Positions 55,057 to 64,000 of a DNA stretch of 64,000 bases are shown here, piece after piece. The DNA comes from Saccharospirillum sp040881935. Lineage in GTDB: Bacteria; Pseudomonadota; Gammaproteobacteria; Pseudomonadales; Natronospirillaceae. The notes beneath the pieces are model-generated. The model did not search any database, had not been told where the DNA came from, and saw only the letters and a list, made by a program, of their open reading frames with translations. The translations under genes were made by a program, and so were the position numbers. Positions within the stretch are counted from its first letter, which is position 1; the number at the start of each line of letters is the position of its first letter. The stretch spans positions 30,835-94,834 of the forward strand of contig NZ_JBBECH010000056.1 in the NCBI RefSeq assembly GCF_040881935.1, written 5' to 3'.

Positions 55057-55090
55057 GAAATGCATGTAATACACAACGAGCGAATGCTGA

Positions 55091-55576
55091 GTGGTCGAAG
55101 AACGTGGTCAGGTAATTAACGTTAGCGCAGAAGGCGCCGTCGTCGCTGTGGTGCAAACCAGCGCCTGTCAGAGTTGCAAGGCCCGGCAAGGGTGCGGTCA
55201 GGCCGTGTTAAGTGAGTGGGGTAGCACCGATCGTCAGGATGCCAAAAACCATTTCTTTATCGACAAAACCGGCATTCAACCGGAGCTGGCGTTGCGGCCG
55301 GGTGATGTTGTTCGCCTGGGTATTCCCGAAGATGCGTTGTCGCGTGCCGCCGTCTGGATGTACCTCTGGCCTCTGTTACCAGTCTTTTTTGTGCTCTGGG
55401 CAGGGACTCAGCTGTCTATTCCGGAACCGGCTCAATTGCTAACGGCTCTCCTGGCCGGAGCCGCCGCTGTTGTTGTAACCCGCTGGCGCTTTGCCACCCC
55501 GGGTCAGACAGGGAGGCCGCGCATTCTGTCGATCGAGACTCCGGCGACGGCGGTGTTCGCCCGCGAAGCCGGGTAA
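55091..55576 (+). CDS. rseC: RseC/MucC-family membrane protein
   Basis: 161 residues. The cysteine-rich N-terminus (C26, C29, C35 in TSACQSCKARQGCGQAVL) is followed by two membrane helices (about 92-140). The family modulates sigma-E and helps to reduce SoxR through the Rsx complex. It normally follows rpoE-rseA-rseB. Those three are absent here, and only degP follows, after 125 bases. Confidence 0.9.
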   Translation: MVEERGQVINVSAEGAVVAVVQTSACQSCKARQGCGQAVLSEWGSTDRQDAKNHFFIDKTGIQPELALRPGDVVRLGIPEDALSRAAVWMYLWPLLPVFFVLWAGTQLSIPEPAQLLTALLAGAAAVVVTRWRFATPGQTGRPRILSIETPATAVFAREAG

Positions 55577-55701
55577 CTCTGCTGTCCGGGCTAATCTACA
55601 GGGCGTAAATGGGGTGTAAAACGAACACCCCGGGCGCTTTGATAAGACACACTTAGGCCTAACATCACTGTTTAACTCAAAGCCGAGTGGAGTACTCATT
55701 C

Positions 55702-57090
55702 ATGTTGCAACGGACATCCATCGTTACCGCAGTCGTGGGCGTTTTGTTACTGGCGAGCCAGGCCATGGCCGAAGGCTTGCCAGATTTTACCGGGCTGGTC
55801 GAGGATCATTCGCCATCGGTCGTTAAAATCACCACCTCAACCGCACCCGTCGAGCGATCAGCTCAGCAGGGTAATGGGCAGCAGCAGGTACCTGAATTTT
55901 TCCGTTATTTTTTTGGTGACCAGTTGCCCCCTGATTTTGATTTTCAGCAGCCTAACCCAACGCCGCGAGAGGGGCTTGGGTCTGGTTTTATTTTATCTGA
56001 AGACGGCTACATCCTGACCAACAATCATGTGATTGACGGGGCAGACGATGTTCGGGTAATGCTGACCAATGGCACCTCTTATGAAGCCGAGGTGATTGGT
56101 ACCGACCCGCAAAGCGATGTGGCACTGTTGAAGGTTGAAGCGGAAGATTTGCATGCAGTGACCATTGGCAGCAGCGAAAACCTGAAGGTTGGCGAATGGG
56201 TGCTGGCGATTGGTTCGCCGTTCAACTTTGAATATTCCGTCACCGCAGGCATCGTCAGCGCCAAGGGGCGTGCTCTGGGCGGTTCAGACCGGTATGTCCC
56301 CTTCATTCAGACCGATGTGGCAATTAACCCCGGTAATTCGGGCGGGCCCTTGTTTAACCTCGATGGCGAAGTCGTAGGCATCAACTCCCAGATCTACACC
56401 CGCTCCGGGGGCTTTATGGGTGTGTCCTTCGCCATCCCCATCGATATTGCCATGAACATTGCCGATCAGTTGCGTGAGACCGGTGAGGTTAAGCGCGGTT
56501 GGCTGGGGGTCGAAATGTATCCGCCGTTCAATGAAAATCTTGAGCTGGCACAGTCCATGGGGCTTGAACGAGCTGAAGGTGCACTGATCGCCCGGGTGTT
56601 TGAAGGCAGCCCTGCTCAGCAGGGCGGTATCCGGGCCGACGACATCATCCTTGAATTCGATGGCAAACCTGTACGTCGTTACTCTGACCTGCCACCTCTG
56701 GTGGGGCGGGTGAAGCCGGAGAGCACCGTCGATGTGCTGGTATTGCGCAATGGTGAACGAGAAACGCTGGACGTGACCATCGGCGTGCTGGATGAAACGA
56801 CGGTGGCCGCTCAGGCGGCACCGCTCGAACCCAGTTCAGATAATTCCCTGAACATCATCGTGGTAGATGCTGGCGACCGGGATGGTGTTCTGGTTGAGGA
56901 GGTCTTGTCTGGCCCCGCTGAAGAGGCCGGTTTGCAGACTGGAGATGTCATCACCATGATGGGTGGCTCCTTTGTCCGCGATAAAGAAGACTTTGACCGC
57001 ATTGTGCGCGAATTACCGCAAAATGGTGCAGTGGCAGTGCGGATCCTGCGTGGCACCAACATCGTTTATCTGGCCATCCCCACCGAGTAG
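55702..57090 (+). CDS. degP: DegP/MucD-type periplasmic serine protease
   Basis: HtrA protease (462 residues). Signal peptide ends in ASQAMA. The catalytic triad is H109 (TNNHVIDGADD), D139 (SDVALLKVE) and S213 (NPGNSGGPLFN). Two PDZ domains follow (about 255-345 and 370-455). GTGGAGT precedes ATG 55702. Position after rseC and before lepA corresponds to mucD of Pseudomonas. A GC-rich stem (57098-57127) lies after the stop. Confidence 0.96.
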   Translation: MLQRTSIVTAVVGVLLLASQAMAEGLPDFTGLVEDHSPSVVKITTSTAPVERSAQQGNGQQQVPEFFRYFFGDQLPPDFDFQQPNPTPREGLGSGFILSEDGYILTNNHVIDGADDVRVMLTNGTSYEAEVIGTDPQSDVALLKVEAEDLHAVTIGSSENLKVGEWVLAIGSPFNFEYSVTAGIVSAKGRALGGSDRYVPFIQTDVAINPGNSGGPLFNLDGEVVGINSQIYTRSGGFMGVSFAIPIDIAMNIADQLRETGEVKRGWLGVEMYPPFNENLELAQSMGLERAEGALIARVFEGSPAQQGGIRADDIILEFDGKPVRRYSDLPPLVGRVKPESTVDVLVLRNGERETLDVTIGVLDETTVAAQAAPLEPSSDNSLNIIVVDAGDRDGVLVEEVLSGPAEEAGLQTGDVITMMGGSFVRDKEDFDRIVRELPQNGAVAVRILRGTNIVYLAIPTE

Positions 57091-57194
57091 TACCCCAAGC
57101 CCCGACCGGTCACCGTCGGCCGGGGCTGTCATGGTGTTCACAGGCCAAATGGTTTAAACTCGCGACCCCATTTTTAAGCTGAGTATTTGCTTCT

Positions 57195-58997
57195 GTGAGC
57201 AGTGATCTCTCCCACATACGAAATTTCTCCATCATCGCCCATATCGACCACGGCAAATCCACACTGGCAGACCGTTTTATTCAGGTGTGTGGCGGCCTGA
57301 CAGAACGTGAGATGGCTGAGCAGGTGCTGGACTCCATGGATCTGGAGCGTGAACGGGGCATCACCATCAAGGCGCAGAGCGTGACCCTGGATTACAAGGC
57401 ACGTGACGGCAAAGTCTATCAGCTGAATTTCATCGATACGCCCGGGCACGTTGACTTTGCCTATGAAGTCTCCCGGTCGTTGTTTGCCTGTGAAGGAGCG
57501 TTACTGGTCGTAGATGCGGCTCAGGGTGTCGAAGCCCAGTCAGTGGCCAACTGTTACACCGCTATCGAGCAAGGCCTGGAGGTCGTGCCGGTACTGAATA
57601 AGATGGACCTGCCCCAGGCAGAGCCCGAGCGTGTCGCCCAGGAAATAGAAGAGATCATCGGCATCGACGCGCACGATGCGGTGCATGCTTCGGCCAAAAG
57701 CGGACTGGGCATTGAAGATGTGCTTGAGCAACTGATTGAGCGCATTCCTCCGCCGGTCGGGAATCTGGACGGTGACCTGCAGGCGCTGATCATCGATTCA
57801 TGGTTCGACAACTACCTGGGCGTAGTGTCACTGGTCCGGGTTCGTCATGGCACTCTGAACAAGGGTGACAAGATTATTATCAAAAGCACCGGCCGCATTC
57901 ATGTGGTCGACAAGCTCGGTATTTTTACGCCCAAAATGGCCGAAAAAAACCGGCTCAGAGCTGGCGAAGTTGGTTTTATCTGCGCGTCCATCAAGGAAAT
58001 TCGCGGTGCCCCGGTCGGGGATACCATCACCCTGTCCAGTACGCCGAATGTCGCCGCCGTACCCGGTTTTAAAAAGAGCAAACCGCAGGTCTATGCGGGT
58101 TTGTTTCCGGTGTCGGCCGATGACTACGAAGACTTCCGTACCGCCCTTGAAAAGCTCAGCCTGAACGATGCCAGCCTGTTCTATGAGCCGGAAAGTTCCG
58201 ATGCACTGGGCTTTGGCTTTCGCTGTGGTTTCCTCGGTATGTTGCACATGGAGATCATTCAGGAACGTCTTGAGCGCGAATACGACCTGGATCTGATCAT
58301 CACGGCACCAACGGTGGTCTATGAGATCATGAAAACAGACGGTGAGGTCATTTTCGTTGATAACCCGTCCAAACTGCCTGCGGTTAACAACATTGAAGAG
58401 TTTCGGGAACCCATAGTGCGGGCGTCGATTCTGGTGCCTCAGGAGCATGTCGGCAATGTCATTACGCTGTGTATGGAAAAGCGTGGCGTGCAGCGTGACA
58501 TGCAGTTTCTGGGTGGCCAGGTGGCGCTCGAATACGACTTGCCCATGGCCGAAATCGTAATGGATTTCTTTGACCGGCTCAAATCGGTCAGCCGCGGCTT
58601 CGCCTCGCTGGACTTCGCCTTTGATCGTTTTGAAGCGTCAAAGTTGACGCGGCTTGATGTACTGGTAAACGGGGACAGGGTGGATGCGCTGGCCGTCATC
58701 ATGCACCAGGATCATGTGCAACGCCGTGGTCGTTTGTTGTGTGAAAAAATGAAGGAACTGATTCCCCGGCAAATGTTTGATGTGGCGGTGCAGGCTGCCA
58801 TCGGTAATCAGGTTGTGGCTCGGACCACGGTAAAGGCCTTGCGCAAGAACGTGACCGCAAAATGCTACGGCGGTGATGTCAGCCGCAAGAAAAAGCTGTT
58901 GCAACGTCAGAAAGAAGGTAAGAAGCGGATGAAGCAGGTCGGTTCCGTATCGATCCCGCAGGATGCCTTCCTGGCTATTTTGAAAGTGGATAGTTAA
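57195..58997 (+). CDS. lepA: Elongation factor 4 (LepA)
   Basis: Ribosome-binding GTPase (600 residues). G1 is AHIDHGKSTLADR (about 14-26), G3 DTPGHVDF, G4 NKMDLP. The C-terminal LepA-specific domain contains KEGKKRMKQVGSVSIPQ and DAFLAIL. A GTG start is used. lepB follows after 31 bases, a conserved pair. Confidence 0.98.
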   Translation: MSSDLSHIRNFSIIAHIDHGKSTLADRFIQVCGGLTEREMAEQVLDSMDLERERGITIKAQSVTLDYKARDGKVYQLNFIDTPGHVDFAYEVSRSLFACEGALLVVDAAQGVEAQSVANCYTAIEQGLEVVPVLNKMDLPQAEPERVAQEIEEIIGIDAHDAVHASAKSGLGIEDVLEQLIERIPPPVGNLDGDLQALIIDSWFDNYLGVVSLVRVRHGTLNKGDKIIIKSTGRIHVVDKLGIFTPKMAEKNRLRAGEVGFICASIKEIRGAPVGDTITLSSTPNVAAVPGFKKSKPQVYAGLFPVSADDYEDFRTALEKLSLNDASLFYEPESSDALGFGFRCGFLGMLHMEIIQERLEREYDLDLIITAPTVVYEIMKTDGEVIFVDNPSKLPAVNNIEEFREPIVRASILVPQEHVGNVITLCMEKRGVQRDMQFLGGQVALEYDLPMAEIVMDFFDRLKSVSRGFASLDFAFDRFEASKLTRLDVLVNGDRVDALAVIMHQDHVQRRGRLLCEKMKELIPRQMFDVAVQAAIGNQVVARTTVKALRKNVTAKCYGGDVSRKKKLLQRQKEGKKRMKQVGSVSIPQDAFLAILKVDS

Positions 58998-59028
58998 GAG
59001 CCACTGATTTGCATAAGGACTGTATGGA

Positions 59029-60132
59029 ATGAACGTGATTGTGCTTTTTTGGGCCAGCCTGGTTATGACGGTGGTGCTAGCGGCGGCAATTTTTATCCGG
59101 CAGCGGCGCCGTCTGGCGGCAGCGGGCGCACAAAGCGACTGGAACCGGGAGCAGCTGGAAGCGCTGTTTGCGCCCAGCGGGCTGGAGCGGGGGCTGGGCT
59201 ATGCCTTGCTGGTGCTGTTGCTGGCTCTGATTTGGCAGACCATTCAGCAAAGTTTTGATTTCGCCTTATTGTTGGCTGTTGCGACCCTGGTTACCGGGCT
59301 CGTGTATCTGGCCGATGTGCTGCTGTTGCGGGCCGATCGTCGCAAAGTACTGGCGGCCGCAGAACAGAACATGGCGGATTTCAAGACCGTTCGTGAAGAT
59401 TTGAATGTAGAGCCCGGCTTGATTGAAAACAGCCGGTCGTTCTTTCCGGTTTTGCTGATCGTGTTTGTATTACGCAGTTTTCTGTTTGAACCGTTTCAGA
59501 TTCCATCGGGTTCCATGAAGCCGACGCTGGAAATTGGTGACTTTATCATCGTTAACCGCTTCACTTACGGGCTGCGCATGCCGGTGACCAATGACGTTAT
59601 TGTCCCGGTTAGTCAGCCCGAGCGCGGGGATGTCATCGTGTTCCGGCCGCCGCATGAACCCAGCAAAAACTTTATTAAACGTGTCGTAGGTCTTCCGGGT
59701 GACTTGATCCAGTACGACTATGGCCGGCGTCAGTTGAGCATCAATGGCGAGGAAATAGAGATCGCTTTTGAACAACGGACTGCAGACGCAGAAGGTCGCT
59801 ACACTCTGTACAGTGAGCAACTGGGCGATATAGAACATCTTATCTATCAGAACCAGTCAGGCCCAAACCGCCATCCCCACGAGTGGGTGCCCGCCGCGGG
59901 TGTTCAGGTGCCCGGGGGTCATTACTTTGTGATGGGTGATAACCGTGACGCAAGTCACGATTCCCGGTACTGGGAGGGGCAGCGTCGTCTGGAACAGAGC
60001 GACTATAATAACCAGGGTAACAATGCCTGGGGCTTTGTGGACGAAAACGCCATTCTGGGTGAGGCGGTGGCTGTCTGGATGACCTGGAAAGGCTGGTACC
60101 CCAGTTTCGCGCGCCTGGGGGCTATTGACTAA
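59029..60132 (+). CDS. lepB: Signal peptidase I, long N-terminal form
   Basis: Removes signal peptides at the periplasmic face. At 367 residues it is longer than E. coli LepB (324). Extra membrane segments occupy the first 100 residues (about 4-24, 57-75, 78-100), before the usual one at about 138-155. The catalytic serine is in PSGSMKPTL (S162) and the lysine in IKRVVGLPGD (K217). GDNRDASHDSRYW is followed by a polar insert of about 18 residues before WGFVDENAILGEA. Confidence 0.95.
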   Translation: MNVIVLFWASLVMTVVLAAAIFIRQRRRLAAAGAQSDWNREQLEALFAPSGLERGLGYALLVLLLALIWQTIQQSFDFALLLAVATLVTGLVYLADVLLLRADRRKVLAAAEQNMADFKTVREDLNVEPGLIENSRSFFPVLLIVFVLRSFLFEPFQIPSGSMKPTLEIGDFIIVNRFTYGLRMPVTNDVIVPVSQPERGDVIVFRPPHEPSKNFIKRVVGLPGDLIQYDYGRRQLSINGEEIEIAFEQRTADAEGRYTLYSEQLGDIEHLIYQNQSGPNRHPHEWVPAAGVQVPGGHYFVMGDNRDASHDSRYWEGQRRLEQSDYNNQGNNAWGFVDENAILGEAVAVWMTWKGWYPSFARLGAID

Positions 60133-60248
60133 CCTACCGGACTGCGAGAGTTTACCCTGACGCAGAGGGCCGCCCATTCACGGGTAGCCCTTCGACTTTA
60201 CGATACCGGCAATGCGACGGGCATTGCTCCAAACAGGAACGAACGACA

Positions 60249-60614
60249 ATGCGGACTCCGAAGCGTGAGCAGGGCATGACGATTCTTTCAATGGCCATAC
60301 TGCTGCTTATGGTCATTTTTTTCGGCACGCTGATCATCAAGTTATCCGGGCCCTATTATGATCAGTTCACCATCGACCAGATGATCAGCCGTACCAGTCA
60401 GGATATGAGTGGTAGCGAGTTTTTGGAATCTGAATTCAGAGACCGGATCTCCAAGAATCTGGATATCAATAACATTGAAATCGATCTGAGCCGAGATTTA
60501 ACCTTTGATTTACGCGCCAGCGAGCCCAAGGTCATTCTCGATTATGAAAAACGGGTGCATATCGCTGCAAACATTGATGTGGTGCTGACCTTTTATGAAG
60601 AATACGGACTCTGA
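60249..60614 (+). CDS. DUF4845 family membrane protein
   Basis: 121 residues. A pilin-like N-terminal membrane helix (QGMTILSMAILLLMVIFFGT) and a small periplasmic domain ending VVLTFYEEYGL. Members sit between lepB and rnc in Pseudomonas and relatives. Function is unknown. rnc follows after 3 bases. Confidence 0.9.
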   Translation: MRTPKREQGMTILSMAILLLMVIFFGTLIIKLSGPYYDQFTIDQMISRTSQDMSGSEFLESEFRDRISKNLDINNIEIDLSRDLTFDLRASEPKVILDYEKRVHIAANIDVVLTFYEEYGL

Positions 60615-60617
60615 CCA

Positions 60618-61301
60618 GTGTCATTAATGATCGAACGGCTCAGCCAGCGGCTGGGTTATCAGTTTAACGACGCGGCGTTATTGCAACAGGCGCTGACGCA
60701 CCGCAGCTTTTCCCGCAAGAATAACGAGCGCCTCGAGTTCCTGGGTGATGCCATTCTGAACTGCACCATTGCCCAGCAGTTGTATGACCGTTTTCCGAAA
60801 GCACGTGAAGGCCAGCTGTCCCGGTTAAGGGCGCATCTGGTAAAAGGCGAAACCCTGGCTGAACTGGGCCGCGAGTTTGAACTGGGTGAGTGTTTACGCC
60901 TGGGCAGTGGTGAATTGAAAAGCGGTGGTTTCCGGCGCGACAGCATTCTTGCCGATGCGGTTGAGGCTATTATCGGCGCCATCAGTCTTGATCACTCACT
61001 GGATACGGCCCAGAGTGTTATTGTTCAGTGGTTTGAACTGCGGCTGCAGGAACTGAACCTGAGCGACAACATCAAGGATTCCAAAACCCGCCTGCAGGAG
61101 TTTTTGCAATCCAGAAAAGCCCCTTTACCGCAATACAGTGTGCGAGAAGTGACAGGCGAGGCGCATGATCAGACGTTTACCGTTGATTGTGAAGTCGACG
61201 GTCTGGAACAACCAACCGTCGGTGCCGGTAACAGTCGTCGTATTGCGGAACAGGAAGCCGCTCGCGCGGCCCTGAAAGCGCTCGGAGAGCATGCAAAGTG
61301 A
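60618..61301 (+). CDS. rnc: Ribonuclease III
   Basis: Double-strand RNA endonuclease (227 residues). The signature NNERLEFLGDAIL carries the metal-binding acidic residues, and ADAVEAIIGAI is the second site. The C-terminal dsRBD (about 155-222) ends GNSRRIAEQEAARAAL. GTG 60618 or ATG 60627 may start it. It overlaps era by 4 bases. Confidence 0.97.
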   Translation: MSLMIERLSQRLGYQFNDAALLQQALTHRSFSRKNNERLEFLGDAILNCTIAQQLYDRFPKAREGQLSRLRAHLVKGETLAELGREFELGECLRLGSGELKSGGFRRDSILADAVEAIIGAISLDHSLDTAQSVIVQWFELRLQELNLSDNIKDSKTRLQEFLQSRKAPLPQYSVREVTGEAHDQTFTVDCEVDGLEQPTVGAGNSRRIAEQEAARAALKALGEHAK

Positions 61302-62209
61302 ATGAACCCTATGAATTAACAACCCGGTGTGGCTTTGTAGCCATTGTGGGTCGGCCAAACGTCGGCAAATCAACCCTGATGAATCACGTTCTGGGCCAGA
61401 AGGTGTCTATTACCTCGCGCAAACCCCAGACCACCCGCCACCGGGTGATGGGCATTCACAGCGAAGGCGACGTGCAGATGATCTTCGTCGATACGCCGGG
61501 TATGCATCGCGGCGAAGAGAAAGCCATTAACCGCTATATGAACCGGGCCGCTGATTCGGCGTTGGCGGATGTCGATGTGATTGTCCTGGTTGTCGACCGC
61601 ACCGTCTGGACGGAAGAAGATCAGTGGGTCCTCGACAAACTTAAAACGAACAAGGCACCGGTCATACTGGCGATCAACAAGGTGGATCACCTCGAAGACA
61701 AACAAAGCCTGTTGCCGCACATGCAACGATTGGCTGAGCAGTTCGACTTCGCTGAAGTGGTGCCCTTGTCGGCCCTGCGAGGCAATAACCTCGACACTCT
61801 GGTCGAACAGATCGCCAAGCGCTTGCCCAAAAGCTTGTTCTATTTTCCCGAAGATCAGATCACCGATCGGACCGAACGATTTATGGCGGCTGAGATGATC
61901 CGTGAAAAGCTGATGCGTCAGCTGGGTGCCGAACTGCCATATTCCATGGCAGTTGAGATTGAGCAGTTTAAATTTGAAGATCGAGTGTTGCACATCCACG
62001 GTCTGATTTTGGTGGAACGGCAGGGTCAGAAAAAGATCGTCATTGGCGACAAGGGCAGTCGTATCAAAAAAGTGGGTCACGATGCCCGGCTGGATATGGA
62101 GCAACTGTTTGACGCCAAAGTCATGCTGAACCTCTGGGTTAAGGTAAAAGGTGGCTGGGCGGATGATGAACGTGCCCTGAAGAGCCTGGGCTACTTTAAC
62201 GAACCATGA
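61298..62209 (+). CDS. era: GTPase Era
   Basis: Essential GTPase for 30S maturation (303 residues). G1 is GRPNVGKST (17-25), G3 DTPGMH, G4 NKVDHL. The C-terminal KH domain has VIGDKGSRIKKVG and binds the 16S 3' end. The GTG overlaps the rnc stop (GTGA), so rnc and era are coupled, as in E. coli. Confidence 0.98.
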   Translation: MNEPYELTTRCGFVAIVGRPNVGKSTLMNHVLGQKVSITSRKPQTTRHRVMGIHSEGDVQMIFVDTPGMHRGEEKAINRYMNRAADSALADVDVIVLVVDRTVWTEEDQWVLDKLKTNKAPVILAINKVDHLEDKQSLLPHMQRLAEQFDFAEVVPLSALRGNNLDTLVEQIAKRLPKSLFYFPEDQITDRTERFMAAEMIREKLMRQLGAELPYSMAVEIEQFKFEDRVLHIHGLILVERQGQKKIVIGDKGSRIKKVGHDARLDMEQLFDAKVMLNLWVKVKGGWADDERALKSLGYFNEP

Positions 62210-62222
62210 TCCGGAACGAATC

Positions 62223-62888
62223 ATGAGCGGGCGGCGTGCGCCAAATCAGCCTGCCTATGTGCTGCATGCCCGCCCGTTTCGCGAGTCTCACTGGTTACTT
62301 GAATTACTGACGCCAGACAGTGGACGTTTTACCGCTATTGGCCGTGCATCCCGGCCGACGCTGTTTTGCCCCTGCCTGGTCAGAACCCACGGTAATGCGG
62401 AACTGAAACAGTTGAGCGACTGGCGCTATCAGGGCACAGCCCCGGTGCAGCGGGGTGCGGCGTTGGTGCAGGGGCTCTATATCAACGAGCTCTGTGTGCG
62501 TCTGGTGCCCCGGTTTCAAACCGACGAAGGTTTTTTTGGTGTCTATGCCAGTACTATGTTGCTGCTGGGCAAGCCAACACAGCAGGCGCCTGCGCTCCGG
62601 TTTTTTGAGCGCCGGTTACTCGAAGCCACCGGATTTGGGCTTGATTACCGCCAGACCATGGATACCGGTGACTGGATTGAGCCCGGCGGGTTTTACCGCT
62701 TTGATCCGGCCCGGGGGTTTTGCCGGGGCACTAGTGCCGATGATTTGCCGGGAAGCCTGATTCAGGCCATTGCCGATAACAACTGGCAGACAGATCGGGC
62801 TTTGTCGATGGCTAAGGCGATCAATGCCAGCCGGATTCAGCATGTTCTCGAAGGCCGTTCCTGGCACAGCAAAAACTGGGTATGCTGA
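62223..62888 (+). CDS. recO: DNA repair protein RecO
   Basis: RecF-pathway mediator (221 residues, slightly short compared with about 240). The N-terminal OB fold is AYVLHARPFRESHWLLELLT, followed by the helical domain with YINELCVRLVPRFQTDEGFF and the LLEATGFGLDY motif. It starts 13 bases after era. The usual next gene pdxJ is absent, and acpS follows after 34 bases. Confidence 0.92.
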   Translation: MSGRRAPNQPAYVLHARPFRESHWLLELLTPDSGRFTAIGRASRPTLFCPCLVRTHGNAELKQLSDWRYQGTAPVQRGAALVQGLYINELCVRLVPRFQTDEGFFGVYASTMLLLGKPTQQAPALRFFERRLLEATGFGLDYRQTMDTGDWIEPGGFYRFDPARGFCRGTSADDLPGSLIQAIADNNWQTDRALSMAKAINASRIQHVLEGRSWHSKNWVC

Positions 62889-62922
62889 GCATCCCTATCT
62901 GTTACTCAAGAGACCCCCTGCT

Positions 62923-63291
62923 GTGAATATTGGGACCGACATCGTCAACATTCAGCGCATTGAACAGGTTCTGGCGCAGCAGGGCGAGCGCTTTCTGCGT
63001 CGCATTCTGACCAGTGCCGAACAGGATGAGTATCAGCGCCGGGGTGCGCCGGTGAAATTTCTGGCCAATCGCTTTGCCGGAAAAGAAGCCATCGCCAAAG
63101 CGCTGGGAACGGGTATTGCCCAGGGCATCACCTTTCAGGGCATCGAAATATTGCCGGATGAACATGGAGCCCCGTGCGCACAGTTGTCTGGAGCTGCACT
63201 GGAAAAACAGCGGGCGCTGGGTGCCGCTCGGGTATACATCAGTCTGGCCGATGAACAGGATTATGTGGTGGCCTTTGCTGTCGTTGCCTGA
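62923..63291 (+). CDS. acpS: Holo-[acyl-carrier-protein] synthase
   Basis: Transfers phosphopantetheine to ACP (122 residues). D6 in NIGTDIVNIQRIE and E55 in FAGKEAIAKAL are the metal ligands. The GTG start is set by homologue length. An upstream in-frame ATG at 62770 would lie inside recO. It converges with the sensor kinase gene, with 9 bases between. Confidence 0.96.
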   Translation: MNIGTDIVNIQRIEQVLAQQGERFLRRILTSAEQDEYQRRGAPVKFLANRFAGKEAIAKALGTGIAQGITFQGIEILPDEHGAPCAQLSGAALEKQRALGAARVYISLADEQDYVVAFAVVA

Positions 63292-63300
63292 GTCGGGCAA

Positions 63301-64000
63301 TCAACTGGTCTGACGCTTGCCCGACTTTTGTTGCATCTGATAGGCATAAACCTTCACCGCCTGATCCAGAACCTTTTCCCAGTCATGGTTGTTCGACCAG
63401 TGCTGCAATTCGTTGATCTCTTCATTCAGCAAGAACAGCGCATCTTCGAGAATCGCGTAGTGGCCCTGCTTGAGCAGTGATTCGGTGTACATCGCCGTCA
63501 TCTGGATGCGTGGCACGCCGCAGTAGTGGGTGGCCCCATGCAGACGGTGAACATCCTCCAGCAGGGCTTTGTAATCCGCCTGCTGGTAGAGGGTATTCAT
63601 CCTGCGCTGATCTTTTTCCAGGCTGTCCATCAGCATGGTGAACATGTCTCGTGCCAACCCCAATTTGCCGCTGGCTTTTTCCAGCCCGGAGACGAAATCC
63701 ACTACGGGCAGGGCGTGTAGATGTTCCATATCGAGCGATGCGGACGTTTCCTTGTCAGCAGGTGCCGAGACCGACTGCGTGTCTTCATAGCTCAGTGCCG
63801 TTCCGGTCCATTTAAACAGGGTACGGTGTAACTGGTCTTCGTCGACCGGCTTGGTCAGGTAATCGTCCATGCCGCTGTCGAGCATACTCTGTCGTTCTTC
63901 TGCCAGGGCGTGGGCAGTCAGAGCAATGATTGGAATGCGTGCCTGTGCCGGTTCCATCTGACGAATGCGGCGTGTGGCCTGCTTGCCATCCATGCCCGGC
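63301..64000 (-). CDS. BarA/GacS-type hybrid sensor kinase, C-terminal end (partial)
   Basis: The 233 residues before the stop are present and the rest lies beyond the window. The sequence enters in the second half of a receiver domain (PGMDGKQATRRI, then IIALTAHALAEE and DYLTKPVDE with its lysine). A linker and a C-terminal HPt domain follow, with the phospho-histidine in VHRLHGATHYCGVPRIQ. This HPt motif is characteristic of BarA/GacS, which phosphorylates UvrY/GacA and controls CsrA through small RNAs. Confidence 0.9.
   Translation of the reverse strand, partial: PGMDGKQATRRIRQMEPAQARIPIIALTAHALAEERQSMLDSGMDDYLTKPVDEDQLHRTLFKWTGTALSYEDTQSVSAPADKETSASLDMEHLHALPVVDFVSGLEKASGKLGLARDMFTMLMDSLEKDQRRMNTLYQQADYKALLEDVHRLHGATHYCGVPRIQMTAMYTESLLKQGHYAILEDALFLLNEEINELQHWSNNHDWEKVLDQAVKVYAYQMQQKSGKRQTS

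Overview
This window is an ordinary chromosomal core segment of a gammaproteobacterium with moderately high GC. By inference it comes from the marine Oceanospirillales-like group, perhaps near Saccharospirillum or Reinekea. The gene orders are those of Pseudomonas and its relatives and of the E. coli 2-minute region. I see no phage, transposase, CRISPR array, rRNA, tRNA or defence island, so I do not claim a new multi-gene system. The unusual material is in intergenic repeats, regulatory DNA, lost or moved neighbours and a few odd proteins.

Layout. 1-11150: end of the division and cell-wall cluster (murC end, ddlB, ftsQ, ftsA, ftsZ, lpxC), then an M23 peptidase gene, secA, argJ and a mutT-type Nudix gene. 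11363-12829: an MFS exporter. 12865-12982: a 17-bp tandem repeat that runs into the 3' end of yacG. 12956-17612, minus strand: pilB-pilC-pilD-coaE-yacG. Divergent from it on the plus strand: pilA with a clear sigma-54 promoter, an O-oligosaccharyltransferase gene, an ampE-like gene and trxB. 22468-25936, minus strand: minC-minD-minE preceded by an XRE/ScfR-type regulator. 26218-28631: two small genes and a DedA-PAP2 fusion.

28787-40338: proA, nadD, rsfS, rlmH, then the rod-shape and lipoate cluster mrdA-rodA-mltB-rlpA-dacA-ybeD-lipB-lipA. 40451-44128: a TetR regulator, an orphan PilH-like receiver, a DksA-family protein lacking half of its zinc ligands, purU, and a porin-like protein translationally coupled to purU. 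44135-49951: mltF and purL (divergent) and a small membrane protein. 50217-54907: an esterase, a YkgJ-type protein, ygfZ, sdhE, a CptA/YgfX-like protein and nadB. 55091-63291: rseC-degP-lepA-lepB-DUF4845-rnc-era-recO-acpS. The last 700 bases hold the C-terminal end of a BarA/GacS hybrid kinase.

Functionally the window is dominated by envelope growth and division: peptidoglycan precursor synthesis, divisome, elongasome, lytic transglycosylases, lipid A commitment, protein export and processing, and septum placement by Min. Type IV pili and housekeeping metabolism (NAD, lipoate, proline, arginine, purine) make up most of the rest. The items most worth a second look are: a family of 111-184 bp nested inverted repeats with a GGATG..TTCAC core (three copies) and a separate long perfect hairpin; a 20-base motif placed at gene ends; the absence of rpoE-rseA-rseB between nadB and rseC and of pdxJ between recO and acpS; the DksA variant; and the operator-like palindromes in front of pilA and pilB.
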